From Acherontichlamydia pituitae (GTDB taxonomy: Bacteria > Chlamydiota > Chlamydiia > Chlamydiales > Rhabdochlamydiaceae): DNA of 64,000 nucleotides. The stretch covers positions 7,923 to 71,922 of the forward strand of contig JAHCAX010000010.1 of NCBI GenBank assembly GCA_019634675.1. Reading direction: 5' to 3'. Below the pieces are notes generated by a model. The model ran no database searches. It was not told where the DNA came from and worked only from the letters and a program-made list of their open reading frames with translations. Below are positions 1 to 7,977 of this stretch, piece by piece (position 1 is the stretch's first letter; every line of letters begins with the position of its first letter). Both the position numbers and the translations under genes were made by a program.

Positions 1-503
1 GAAAAACGCTCTTTACCGGTGACGCTGTACATACCCATGTGATGACGGGCTTATCGGTAGAGGATGGAAAGATCATTTCTGGTTCACACGATTCTACGAT
101 CAAAATCTGGGACTTTGAAAGCGGTGCACTGCTGCACACTTTGGATCAACATCAAGGCGGTATTTGTTCCTTATTGGTTCATAATGGAAAGATCATTTCT
201 GGGTCGCAAGACCATACGATCAAAATCTGGAACCTTGAAGACGGCGAGGAGCTCCATACTTTGGATGGCCATCAGCGAGACATTAATTTACTCAAGGTCA
301 AAGATGGGATCCTCTTTTCCGGATCAAAGGAAGAGAACGCGATCAAAGTTTGGGATCTTGAAAGCGGTAAACTGCTTCGCAGCTTGGATGTTCCTGAAGG
401 CCGTATCGAGTGTCTGGAGATAAAAGATGAGATGCTTGTTGCCGGTTTGCATGGAGGAATTGTCAAAATCTTCGATTTTACGCCTCCTTCTAAAAACCGT
501 TAA
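1..503 (+). CDS. WD40 repeat protein, 5' end outside the window
   Basis: The open frame is already running at base 3, and the first in-window codons (KTLFTGDAV) read as the middle of a WD40 blade, so the gene is cut by the window edge rather than starting at the GTG at 39. At least four blades of about 40 residues are visible, each with the pattern GKIISGS-x-D-x-TIKIWD followed by a HTLDxHQ loop. The C-terminus (IKIFDFTPPSKNR) is nearly identical to that of the next gene, so the two are tandem paralogues. WD40 propellers are protein-interaction scaffolds; in intracellular bacteria they are often effector candidates. No catalytic domain is visible in this part. The partner and the role are unknown. 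Confidence 0.85.
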   Translation, partial: KTLFTGDAVHTHVMTGLSVEDGKIISGSHDSTIKIWDFESGALLHTLDQHQGGICSLLVHNGKIISGSQDHTIKIWNLEDGEELHTLDGHQRDINLLKVKDGILFSGSKEENAIKVWDLESGKLLRSLDVPEGRIECLEIKDEMLVAGLHGGIVKIFDFTPPSKNR

Positions 504-585
504 AAGACAAAGTTGTATTATATAAATGTTGATTAATTACTGTAAGTAAATTTAGTTAAGTAAAATTAAACAAAAAAGGGGTTTT

Positions 586-1896
586 ATGTCGTCAGTTCCA
601 CAAATAAGCGGTAACGCTGCAAATGCTGCAAACGCTCTAGCTCTAGTAGACACCAAAGATATTGTTAAATCTTGGTCTGAGGAAACCATTTATGAATGCA
701 GCAAGCACATCAACAAGCTGTGCGATATCCGTACGCTATCATCGTTAAGCAAGCATTTTTTTCTAGTTGTCTTTAACGACAAGTTTCCAAGATGGCAAAC
801 ACTATTAACATCTCACTTTCCTACCTCTTTTCAATTGGCGCTGCCTATTGCACAGCCCATCGCTTGTTATAAGCATTTAAAAACTATTAATGATCAATTT
901 AAGGCTGGAACATATCAAACAACCACCATCGATGCTCATCCATCCCATGCCAGTTTCCTCACTATACAAGATGGAAAGCTCATTTCTGGTTCGTCATCGG
1001 ATCGATCGATTAGCATCTGGGATCTTAAAAGCGGCGAACTGCAATTCAAAGTGCCTCTTAACCATCAACAAGAAATGACTTGCTTAGAAGTAAAAGGTAA
1101 GACGTTCTTTTCCGGCTCGAATGATCGTACTATTAAAATCTGGGATTTTGAAAAAGGTGAAATGCTACACAAGTTAGAAGGCCATCAAGCCGCAATCGTT
1201 GCCTTAAAAGAAAGTGATGGAAAGCTTATTTCCACCTCAATGGATCAACAGATTAAGGTTTGGGATATTGCAAGCGGTAAACTGCTCCAAACGTTGGTTA
1301 ATAGCAATGGAGTTTCTAGCCGTTTTATTATAGTCAAAGACGGTAAGTTCATTTGCGACAGTTTTAAATCGATTAACATCTGCGATCTTCAAAGCGGCAA
1401 ATTGATCAGCAGCATTGGTACAGATCATAAAAGCTCGATCTGTCATCTAGAGGCGCAGGATGGTAAGATTATTTCTACTGGCAATGACGGTATCATCAAA
1501 ATCTGGGACTTTGAAACCGGCACACTGCTCCACACTTTGGACAAACATCAAGGATCTATTTCTACTTTACTGGCCAATGATGGGAAGCTCATTTCTGCTT
1601 CAGATGACTGTACCATCAAGATCAGGGACCTTGAAAGCGGTCAAGAGCTCCACAGTTTGAGTGGTCATGCCAAATGGATCACTTGCCTATCGATCAAGGA
1701 TGGGATGATCATTTCTGGTTCCTTTGATCGAACGATCAAAATCTGGGACCTTGAAAGCGGTCAGCTGTTCCGCACTTTGGAAGGTCTTGAATCCTATCCA
1801 GTTAATCTCCAAGTAAAAGATGAAAGGCTTGTTGCTGGTTTGGTTAATGGCAAGATCAAAATCTTCGATTTTACGCCTCCTTCTAAAAATCGCTAA
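586..1896 (+). CDS. F-box-like / WD40 repeat protein
   Basis: A 436-aa protein. Residues about 25-75 (SWSEETIYECSKHI, then LSSLSKHFFLVVFND) look like a degenerate F-box: a short helical segment followed by a Leu/Ser-rich stretch. Residues about 119-431 hold eight WD40-type blades of about 40 residues with GKLISGSxDxTIKIWD signatures; blades 3 and 4 are the most degenerate. This F-box plus WD40 order is that of eukaryotic FBXW substrate receptors of SCF ubiquitin ligases, so a host-ubiquitin role is a reasonable inference, not shown. A good Shine-Dalgarno (AAAAAAGGGG) precedes the ATG. It sits 82 bases after its truncated paralogue and shares its C-terminal tail. A terminator hairpin follows at 1962. 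Confidence 0.8.
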   Translation: MSSVPQISGNAANAANALALVDTKDIVKSWSEETIYECSKHINKLCDIRTLSSLSKHFFLVVFNDKFPRWQTLLTSHFPTSFQLALPIAQPIACYKHLKTINDQFKAGTYQTTTIDAHPSHASFLTIQDGKLISGSSSDRSISIWDLKSGELQFKVPLNHQQEMTCLEVKGKTFFSGSNDRTIKIWDFEKGEMLHKLEGHQAAIVALKESDGKLISTSMDQQIKVWDIASGKLLQTLVNSNGVSSRFIIVKDGKFICDSFKSINICDLQSGKLISSIGTDHKSSICHLEAQDGKIISTGNDGIIKIWDFETGTLLHTLDKHQGSISTLLANDGKLISASDDCTIKIRDLESGQELHSLSGHAKWITCLSIKDGMIISGSFDRTIKIWDLESGQLFRTLEGLESYPVNLQVKDERLVAGLVNGKIKIFDFTPPSKNR

Positions 1897-1961
1897 AAGG
1901 TAAGCGGCTTGGCTTAAACAGGCATGCAAAACTTAAGCGCTCGGCAAAACCTGTTCCCGCT

Positions 1962-1999
1962 GGATCTTTAGAAGAATGGATAAATTCTTCTAAAGATTC
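1962..1999 (+). terminator. Rho-independent terminator after the WD40 gene
   Basis: A perfect 14-bp stem (ATCTTTAGAAGAAT, six-base loop, then its complement) is followed by a short T-rich stretch (CTATTCTTAATTTTTTT). It ends the WD40 transcription unit before metK. Confidence 0.75.
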
Positions 2000-2082
2000 C
2001 CTATTCTTAATTTTTTTGGCATAAATTTTAAGATTTGAGTTACTCTTTCCAACGCGAAACCGACTAACGGAAGGAGACACCT

Positions 2083-3333
2083 ATGTCGCGTTCATATTTA
2101 CAATTGCCTTTGATCGTACTGGCCGCTTTAGGATTGCACAGCACCCTTTCTGCAGAAGCCCATCAAACCTTATTTTCATCGGAGTCAGTCTGCGCTGGAC
2201 ACCCCGATAAAATGTGCGACCAGATCAGCGACGCTATTTTGGATGAGATCCTGCGCCAAGACCCGAAAGCAAAAACCGGGATTGAGACCGTCGTCGGCGA
2301 TGATTGCATCGCTCTCTACGGTGAAGTGAATACGACCGCAATTGTTGATTTCGAAGCGATTGTCCGCAAAACGATCCAACAGATCGGCTATACCAATCCC
2401 GCTTGGGGATTTTCCGACCGGTCTCCCTTTCAAAACCATTTGCACCAGCAATCGCCAGATATCGCCATTGGCGTCAAAGATGACGAAGGCGCAGGAGACC
2501 AGGGGATGATGTTCGGCTATGCTTGCACAGATACGCAAGAGCTAATGCCGATGCCGATCACCTTGTCCCATGCGTTGACGCGTCGGCTTGACCAAGTCCG
2601 CAAAGAGGGGATTGTTCCTTTCATCAGGCCGGATGGCAAGTCGCAAGTGACCGTCGCCTATGAAAATGGAAAGCCTGTCCGGGTTGAAAAGGTGGTGATC
2701 GCCATCTCTCATTCAGAAAATGTCGATCATGCGACTTTGTCTAGGTTGATCATCAAAAGGGTCATTACCCCTGTCCTCGATGCCTATGGAATGAAGGTTC
2801 CTCCCACAAAAGATATCATTATCAACGGCACAGGGATTTGGCATATTCCGGGGCCGCAATCTGATGCGGGTTTGACCGGACGCAAGATTGTCGTCGACAC
2901 CTACGGAGGTTATGCTCGGGTCGGCGGCGGAGCGTTTTCCGGCAAAGATCCCAGCAAGGTCGACCGCTCCGGCGCCTATGCAGCCCGCTACATTGCAAAG
3001 AATATTGTGGCAGCAGGTTTTGCTGAGCGCTGCGAAGTAGGACTTGCTTACGTGATCGGCCAGCCGCGGCCTGTTATGGTCCAAATTGAAACGTTTGGAA
3101 CGGCTAAGAGCCAAATGGTCGTCGAAGCGTTTGCAGCGAGCTTGATCGATACCTCGGTGAAGAAGATCATTGAAACGCTCGATCTGCGCCGCCCCATCTA
3201 CAAGGCGACAGCTGCTTACGGGCATTTTGGCAGGGAAGGTTTCCCATGGGAAACTGTCCAAACTGAGCTGATTGAAAAGTGGAAGCAGGAGAATGCAGAG
3301 CTTCTCAAAGCAGAAGGGCTTCAACAGAGCTAA
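2083..3333 (+). CDS. metK: S-adenosylmethionine synthetase with an N-terminal signal-like extension
   Basis: Makes S-adenosylmethionine from methionine and ATP. The body is a full-length MetK: SSESVCAGHPDK (GHPDK at 39-43), GDQGMMFGYA (138-147) and GGGAFSGKDPSKVDRS are the family ATP/metal/methionine motifs. What is odd is residues 1-26: a short basic start (MSRSY), a hydrophobic core (LPLIVLAALGL) and an AEA-type end look like a Sec signal peptide. The usual MetK begins within a few residues of the LFTSESV motif. The upstream start is supported by a strong Shine-Dalgarno (GGAAGGAG) 6-7 bases before 2083, and I see no well-placed alternative ATG at the normal position. Either the enzyme is exported or the hydrophobic leader is retained. 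Confidence 0.95.
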   Translation: MSRSYLQLPLIVLAALGLHSTLSAEAHQTLFSSESVCAGHPDKMCDQISDAILDEILRQDPKAKTGIETVVGDDCIALYGEVNTTAIVDFEAIVRKTIQQIGYTNPAWGFSDRSPFQNHLHQQSPDIAIGVKDDEGAGDQGMMFGYACTDTQELMPMPITLSHALTRRLDQVRKEGIVPFIRPDGKSQVTVAYENGKPVRVEKVVIAISHSENVDHATLSRLIIKRVITPVLDAYGMKVPPTKDIIINGTGIWHIPGPQSDAGLTGRKIVVDTYGGYARVGGGAFSGKDPSKVDRSGAYAARYIAKNIVAAGFAERCEVGLAYVIGQPRPVMVQIETFGTAKSQMVVEAFAASLIDTSVKKIIETLDLRRPIYKATAAYGHFGREGFPWETVQTELIEKWKQENAELLKAEGLQQS

Positions 3334-3351
3334 AAAAGAAGAGATTTTTAC

Positions 3352-3379
3352 CCACAGGGCTCGGAACGGAGCTCTGTGG
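3352..3379. terminator. Hairpin between convergent metK and PP2C genes
   Basis: An 11-bp stem (CCACAGGGCTC / GAGCTCTGTGG, one G-T wobble) lies between the two convergent stop codons. T-rich stretches on the outgoing sides are short, so it is a probable but not textbook bidirectional terminator. Confidence 0.5.
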
Positions 3380-3394
3380 TTTATGAAAAAGTTG

Positions 3395-4954
3395 TCAGCT
3401 GCAAGCGTTGAAGCTGACGGCCATTGCGCACACATTATCGTTGTCCTTGATCGCCGCTTGGACAAGGTGTTCCAAAGTCTCTTTGGTTGGAGTCCCACTC
3501 TGCGCTTCCGTTTCGAAGATCGCGGCCACAACTGGCGGGGATGCTTTGACCCCATCGCTATGCAGGACTAAAAGATCTCCCGACTGCAGAGTCTGTCTAA
3601 AAATTTCCGGGGAGTGCTTTTTCCATTTGTCAAACGGGGCATCTCCGATTGATCTTGACATGTCGAGGTGGTGCTTATCGGGAATCCCTAAAACAAGATG
3701 ATGGTTATTGTCCTTATCCTTTCCAAGGCTGGTCATGACCATTTTTTCTCCGTGGGCAAGTTCTTTTTCAGTGAGCCCTTTTCCATCATTGACCTTGACA
3801 TTTCTTTTCAAGAGTTCAACGGCATATTTATTGGGCGAATAGGGCGCAGCTTCGTTTGGAGAAGCGTCATAGAGATAGAGGGGTTTTTGCTCGATGCTCA
3901 TCGGTATCGCTTCGCCATGCCGATCCAAGAACGCTGATGAGTCTCCAACATTTGCCGTCCAGATTTCGTTGGAATCTGTGAGTTTGAAACCGAAGACTGC
4001 AGTTGTTCCTCCTTGGAGCAGCTGATGTATGCATCCTTGGTGCGTCTGGTTGACAGCTTCCCGCAATGCAAAGAAAATGTCCTCTTCATTCGGCATTTTG
4101 TTTTCCAAACGCATTTCGAGCTGCATTTGCAAAAATCGGGCGAGGCTGCTGACAACAAACCCAACTGTTTGCGATCCTCCATGGCCGTCGAACACGCCAA
4201 ATAGATCAGCTGTGCATGTTTTTCCATTCGCTTGAAATTGCAGGGAAACTGCAAGGAACCGGTCCTCCATGTAACTTCTATTTCCTTGGGCGCATGCGAC
4301 ATGGACGGTGGAGCTGCTCAATGTTTTTTCTTCCGAGTAGATTTGATCTTGGCCAGGGGGCTTTGTAAAAGAGAGAGGGGATGCGGAATGGGCCCTTGAA
4401 GAAGAGAACGCGGCCTTGCTCTCTGGCGTATAGGGATAATGGATAAAAGGTTCATTGCTTTTAGGCATTAGCGTTAATGCCCTTTGATTCTGTTTTGCTA
4501 TTCTCGCTGCGGCTTGTCCTTTGCTTTGCGCTGGCGCGGGATCTTCTGTCTTCACGGGCTCGCTTTGCTCTTTTGAAACAGCATGGCTTTTTTCAGATGC
4601 TGTATTGCTGGGCTCGCATTTGGCTAAAGGTTGTGCAAGGGGAATCGGTGGTGGAGGCAATGCCGTTCCGGATAGATTTGCCATGATTTTTGCAATCTTT
4701 TCAAACCGCTCTGAAACTTTCTTGTCTTGGATCTGCTGGTTGATCGTGAGCAACTTCCCTGTGATTTCTTTTAGATTGTCAGGAGAAAGCTGGTTAGAGT
4801 TGATAAGCTGGGACAATTGATTGGAGATCTCATGCAATTGGCTGCAAAGTTCTAACCCCTCTTCGGTAAAGCGGAGGTGTTTATAGGCTAAAGTCAGGTT
4901 TTCTGAATATGGAGATAGGAGCTGTCTTTTGGCGGTTAATGAAAACGTGCTCAT
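3395..4954 (-). CDS. PP2C-family protein serine/threonine phosphatase
   Basis: A 519-aa protein. Residues 1-95 are mostly helical, 96-210 form a Pro/Ser/Ala-rich linker, and about 215-519 are a PP2C (PPM) metal-dependent phosphatase domain. Visible motifs are RSYMED (226-231), DGHGG (256-260), GGTTAVFGF, ANVGDSSA, DMSRSIGD and LHSDGV, with DNDNVCAM at the end, so the metal-binding aspartates are all present. No signal peptide or membrane helix is seen. The long N-terminal region and linker differ from the compact bacterial PP2C that regulates Hanks kinases. A kinase with complete motifs is found at 47754-48821, but they are not linked. It may act on host or bacterial phosphoproteins. Confidence 0.9.
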   Translation of the reverse strand: MSTFSLTAKRQLLSPYSENLTLAYKHLRFTEEGLELCSQLHEISNQLSQLINSNQLSPDNLKEITGKLLTINQQIQDKKVSERFEKIAKIMANLSGTALPPPPIPLAQPLAKCEPSNTASEKSHAVSKEQSEPVKTEDPAPAQSKGQAAARIAKQNQRALTLMPKSNEPFIHYPYTPESKAAFSSSRAHSASPLSFTKPPGQDQIYSEEKTLSSSTVHVACAQGNRSYMEDRFLAVSLQFQANGKTCTADLFGVFDGHGGSQTVGFVVSSLARFLQMQLEMRLENKMPNEEDIFFALREAVNQTHQGCIHQLLQGGTTAVFGFKLTDSNEIWTANVGDSSAFLDRHGEAIPMSIEQKPLYLYDASPNEAAPYSPNKYAVELLKRNVKVNDGKGLTEKELAHGEKMVMTSLGKDKDNNHHLVLGIPDKHHLDMSRSIGDAPFDKWKKHSPEIFRQTLQSGDLLVLHSDGVKASPPVVAAIFETEAQSGTPTKETLEHLVQAAIKDNDNVCAMAVSFNACS

Positions 4955-5209
4955 TAATTATTCCCCCTTTTTCAGGGCGTAATTATATTTTTTTAAGCAA
5001 TAATTATCAACTAATAAGCGTTTGGTTGTTTTAATTTATATAAATGTGTTCTGTTAAAATTAAGTTGTTTGTCGATTGAATTAATGAACGAGAATAGGTT
5101 CGGATGGAAAAAATTAGGATATTTGCTCCTTACGGCCAACTGTTTTCTTAATTCAGGAAAAATATTCTCTTAACCTGCTTATATTAAAATAGTTGCAGTG
5201 AGACATCCG
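4955..5209. other. AT-rich intergenic region upstream of the PP2C gene
   Basis: A 255-base AT-rich spacer between ybaK-like and PP2C genes, both on the minus strand. It probably holds the PP2C promoter. I see no convincing ORF, hairpin or repeat in it. Confidence 0.4.
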
Positions 5210-5686
5210 TTAGGTCTTTACTTGAATGACTGTTCCTTCCGTTAAGTTCGCAATCTGATTTGAGTGGATGCTGAACACGGAATGGGGAGTGCCAGCAGCT
5301 GCCCAAAGGAGATCGAGCTTAAGAAGGTCTTCGTCGATGTAGGTTTCGATCCTTTGTAAGTGTCCGATTGGGGGGATCCCTCCAATGGCAAAACCGGTTG
5401 CCTTCCGTGTGAAATCAGCATCAGCTTTCAGGATAGGTTCGCCGACAGCGGCTTCGATCAGTTGTTCGTTGACACGGTTTAAGCCGCTGACGAGGACAAG
5501 GATTGGCCGATGGGTGTTTTTTGTCTGAAAAATGAGAGATTTCAGAATCTGTGCGGCATCGCATCCGATGGCCGCTGCAGCATCGGCTGCAGTTCGAGTA
5601 CTGGCAGGGAATTCGATGACTTTAGTATCGATCCCTCTTTGGCTCAAGAGTTCTTGGATCGTTTGTGCATTTTTGGTTAATTGCAT
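5210..5686 (-). CDS. YbaK/EbsC-family aminoacyl-tRNA deacylase
   Basis: A 158-aa single-domain protein of the YbaK/ProX editing family, which hydrolyses mischarged aminoacyl-tRNAs (for example Cys-tRNAPro or Ala-tRNAPro). Supporting features are the KSLIFQTKN strand that places the conserved lysine, the LVLVSGLNRVNE segment, and the GFAIGGIPPIGH glycine-rich motif near residue 100. Length is normal for the family. Its start lies only 2 bases after the stop of the YheO-like regulator, so the two form an operon reading away from the aminotransferase gene. The exact substrate cannot be read from sequence. Confidence 0.85.
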   Translation of the reverse strand: MQLTKNAQTIQELLSQRGIDTKVIEFPASTRTAADAAAAIGCDAAQILKSLIFQTKNTHRPILVLVSGLNRVNEQLIEAAVGEPILKADADFTRKATGFAIGGIPPIGHLQRIETYIDEDLLKLDLLWAAAGTPHSVFSIHSNQIANLTEGTVIQVKT

Positions 5687-5688
5687 CG

Positions 5689-6312
5689 CTATATCTCTTT
5701 AATGTAGTTGTAGATGCTGGCGCGGGAAATCTTTAATTTTTTGGCGATGAAGGGAACTGCGCTCCTGTAGTTGAAAATTCCCTTTTGGAAGAGGTGCTGG
5801 ACGATCCGCTTTTTGTGATCCCGGTCCAAAAAGTTCAGTTTTAGGCGCTTATCATCAAGATAGCTTTGGATCAGGGCTGCGGCCTGCTCTTCGCATTGTC
5901 CGCCGTATATTTCAACGGGGTTCCTAGCCTTTTCCGGGGTCTTTAAGAACCTTTCTAAGGCCTGGTGGGTATCTTGAAAGGCGCTAACGTCCACGTTGAT
6001 GCAGATCAGGCCGATCGCCCTTTGTTTGGGATCGCGCAAGGTGATCGATGTGCATTTAAGTGGGCGCCCATCCCGGTTTTCTTTGTAATAGGGTTCGAAA
6101 TAATCGGGAAAGTCCTTCGTTTCCACGCAGAGCTCATGCAGAGGAGAGCTATCTCCTACCTTCCTTTGCGAGAGGTTGTGGTAAAGGGCAACGATCCTCC
6201 CTTTTTCGAGGTCATGGACGGCAGCTTCGGCAAAGGGATGGAAAAGCTCGACAATCGCCTTAATCATCGGCTCATACTGCTTCCAAAGGGTTGTGAAATA
6301 GGATTTTGCCAT
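5689..6312 (-). CDS. YheO-type PAS/HTH transcriptional regulator
   Basis: A 207-aa protein with an N-terminal YheO-like PAS sensor domain (about residues 10-120, including VHDLEKGRIVALYHN) and a C-terminal helix-turn-helix (about 160-207, AVPFIAKKLKISRASIYNYI). This is the YheO/DauR-type layout; DauR represses a divergent D-arginine catabolic operon. It is co-transcribed with the ybaK-like gene and diverges from an aminotransferase. A perfect palindrome sits in the shared promoter region (6355-6385), so it probably controls the aminotransferase and itself in response to an amino-acid-like ligand (inference). Confidence 0.88.
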   Translation of the reverse strand: MAKSYFTTLWKQYEPMIKAIVELFHPFAEAAVHDLEKGRIVALYHNLSQRKVGDSSPLHELCVETKDFPDYFEPYYKENRDGRPLKCTSITLRDPKQRAIGLICINVDVSAFQDTHQALERFLKTPEKARNPVEIYGGQCEEQAAALIQSYLDDKRLKLNFLDRDHKKRIVQHLFQKGIFNYRSAVPFIAKKLKISRASIYNYIKEI

Positions 6313-6354
6313 AGGGTTCCTTCTTTATTGGTTTCATCTTATCATGGTTTAGAC

Positions 6355-6385
6355 ATTTTGTCAATATTTTACAAATTGACAAAAT
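6355..6385. promoter_or_regulatory. Palindromic operator between regulator and aminotransferase
   Basis: Two perfect 11-base arms, ATTTTGTCAAT at 6355-6365 and ATTGACAAAAT at 6375-6385, are separated by 9 bases. The centre-to-centre distance of 20 bases is about two helical turns, as expected for a dimeric HTH protein. It lies between the divergent starts at 6312 and 6431. Confidence 0.7.
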
Positions 6386-6430
6386 TAGGCGGGAATGCTA
6401 AAATTTTTGGAAAAAAGCAGGAGGTGGTTT

Positions 6431-7594
6431 ATGCCGAATCGTTCCAAAAGTTCTCGGCTTGCCCATATGATGGGGATTGGAGTCGATAAGATGGGCAATG
6501 CAGCCGATGCAGCGGACAGCTCTGAAATGCTCCGCTTGGAGAACCTGGACACCGATATTCCGCCTCCAAGCGTAGCGATCGATATCACCCGTTCGGGCGT
6601 AGACAAAGATGAGAATAACAGCTATTTGCCCTTTTTTGGTCTGGATGAGCTTAGAAAAGCAGCGGCAGACCGCGTTGCGCGCGTCAGCGGCGTTGCGTAT
6701 GATTGGCGCAGCGAGTGCATCGTCACAGCCGGAGGGATGTCGGGGATCCTCAATTGCTTCCTTGCCCTTTTGGAGCCTGGCGACGAGGTCATTGTGACCG
6801 ATCCGACCTATGCAGGCATTATCAACCGGATCTATCTGGCAGGGGGTGTTCCCGTCTATGTCCCTTTGTTCCCGACTCAAAAAGGGTGGACATTGGACCG
6901 GGATGCTTTGAGCAAAGCGGTCACTTCGCGCACGCGCATGTTTTGCGCAAGCCCGGGAATGCCAACTGGCCATGTGTTCACGAAAGAGGAATGGGAAGCG
7001 GTGTGCCGGCTCTGCACGGACAACGACCTTTGGCTGCTCTATGATGCTGCCATGGAAAGGATCCTCTATGATCAGCGTGCGGTCATCCATCCTGCCTCTT
7101 TTCCTGAAATGAAGCAGCGGACGATCACAGTAGGCGCAGCTTCCAAAGAGCTCAGAATGATCGGCTGGCGTGTGGGCTGGGTGGTCGCGCCAAAGAGCAT
7201 CATGAACGACATCGGCCTCGTCAGCATCTCCAATGTGGTCTGTCAAACGGGGATCAGCATGGCAGGTGTTGCGGCTGGGCTCAATGCGGCTGATGACGGC
7301 TTAAAAGAGGCGGTCCGCATCTGGGAAGAGCGGCGCAATATTTTGCTGGACGAGCTGCGCCCGTTCAACGTGGTCCCGCCGCATGCGGGCTGGTCGATGC
7401 TCTTCGATGCGGCAGCGCTTGGAATGACATCCCAAGAGGCCGTGGAGAAGTTGTTTGAAAAGGCAAAAGTTGCAGCGACGCCGATGATCGGCTGGGGCAA
7501 GGATGCCGGTAAATACGTGCGCCTCGTCTTTTCCAACGAACCGAAGGAGCGGCTGATCGGCATCGGTGAAAAATTTAAGCGGGCATTGCATTAG
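6431..7594 (+). CDS. PLP-dependent class I/II aminotransferase
   Basis: A fold-type I aminotransferase of 387 aa. The PLP-binding lysine lies in GAASKELRMIGWRVGW, a standard SK-x-x-RM-x-GWR-x-G signature. Other supporting features are TAGGMSGI (phosphate-binding region), DEVIVTDPTYAGI, the ASPGMPTGHVF strand where AspAT has the NPxNPTG motif, and the YDAAMERI strand. I chose ATG 6431 rather than 6395 because a near-perfect Shine-Dalgarno (AGGAGGTGG, 6419-6427) is placed for it. The substrate is unknown; the divergent YheO-type regulator suggests an amino acid used or scavenged under control. Confidence 0.88.
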   Translation: MPNRSKSSRLAHMMGIGVDKMGNAADAADSSEMLRLENLDTDIPPPSVAIDITRSGVDKDENNSYLPFFGLDELRKAAADRVARVSGVAYDWRSECIVTAGGMSGILNCFLALLEPGDEVIVTDPTYAGIINRIYLAGGVPVYVPLFPTQKGWTLDRDALSKAVTSRTRMFCASPGMPTGHVFTKEEWEAVCRLCTDNDLWLLYDAAMERILYDQRAVIHPASFPEMKQRTITVGAASKELRMIGWRVGWVVAPKSIMNDIGLVSISNVVCQTGISMAGVAAGLNAADDGLKEAVRIWEERRNILLDELRPFNVVPPHAGWSMLFDAAALGMTSQEAVEKLFEKAKVAATPMIGWGKDAGKYVRLVFSNEPKERLIGIGEKFKRALH

Positions 7595-7604
7595 AAATTG
7601 CTTC

Positions 7605-7964
7605 TTAAATCCATTCGGGATTTGCGACGGTCTTTTCTGAAGTTGCATCTCCCGTATTGATCACTTCCTTAGGCTCGAACAGCAGGACATGGACCTCTTC
7701 TTTTGCGTAGGGGAGGTGTTCTACTCCTTTTGGCACGATGAAAAATTCCCCTTCGTTCAAAACGATTTCCTTGTCTCTTAATTTGATGCGGAGCTGCCCT
7801 TTGACGACTAAGAAAAATTCATCTTCGTTTGCATGGCTGTGCCAAACGAACTCTCCTTTGGCCTTGAAGATTTTCACGTAGGAGCCATTGACTTCGCCAA
7901 GAATTTTCGGCGTCCAATGGGCATCAAACAGTTTGAACTTATTCGCAATATTGACCTTGTCCAT
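7605..7964 (-). CDS. Cupin-domain protein
   Basis: A 119-aa single-cupin protein. Motif 1 is visible as VWHSHANEDEFFLVVKG (H-x-H-x3-E pattern that binds metal) and motif 2 as EGEFFIVPKGVEHLPYA. The start at 7964 is chosen because GGAGG lies 5 bases before this ATG; a longer frame to 8009 has no such site. It is the last gene of a four-gene minus-strand operon, 13 bases after the ClbS-like gene. Small cupins like this are isomerases, dioxygenases or sugar-binding proteins. The reaction is not determinable here. Confidence 0.85.
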   Translation of the reverse strand: MDKVNIANKFKLFDAHWTPKILGEVNGSYVKIFKAKGEFVWHSHANEDEFFLVVKGQLRIKLRDKEIVLNEGEFFIVPKGVEHLPYAKEEVHVLLFEPKEVINTGDATSEKTVANPEWI

Positions 7965-7977
7965 TGTTCCTCCAAAA

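Noticed and set aside
2713..3555. 280-aa ORF on the minus strand opposite metK
   Set aside because: It lies opposite a clear MetK, has no recognisable domain and looks like a codon-bias shadow.
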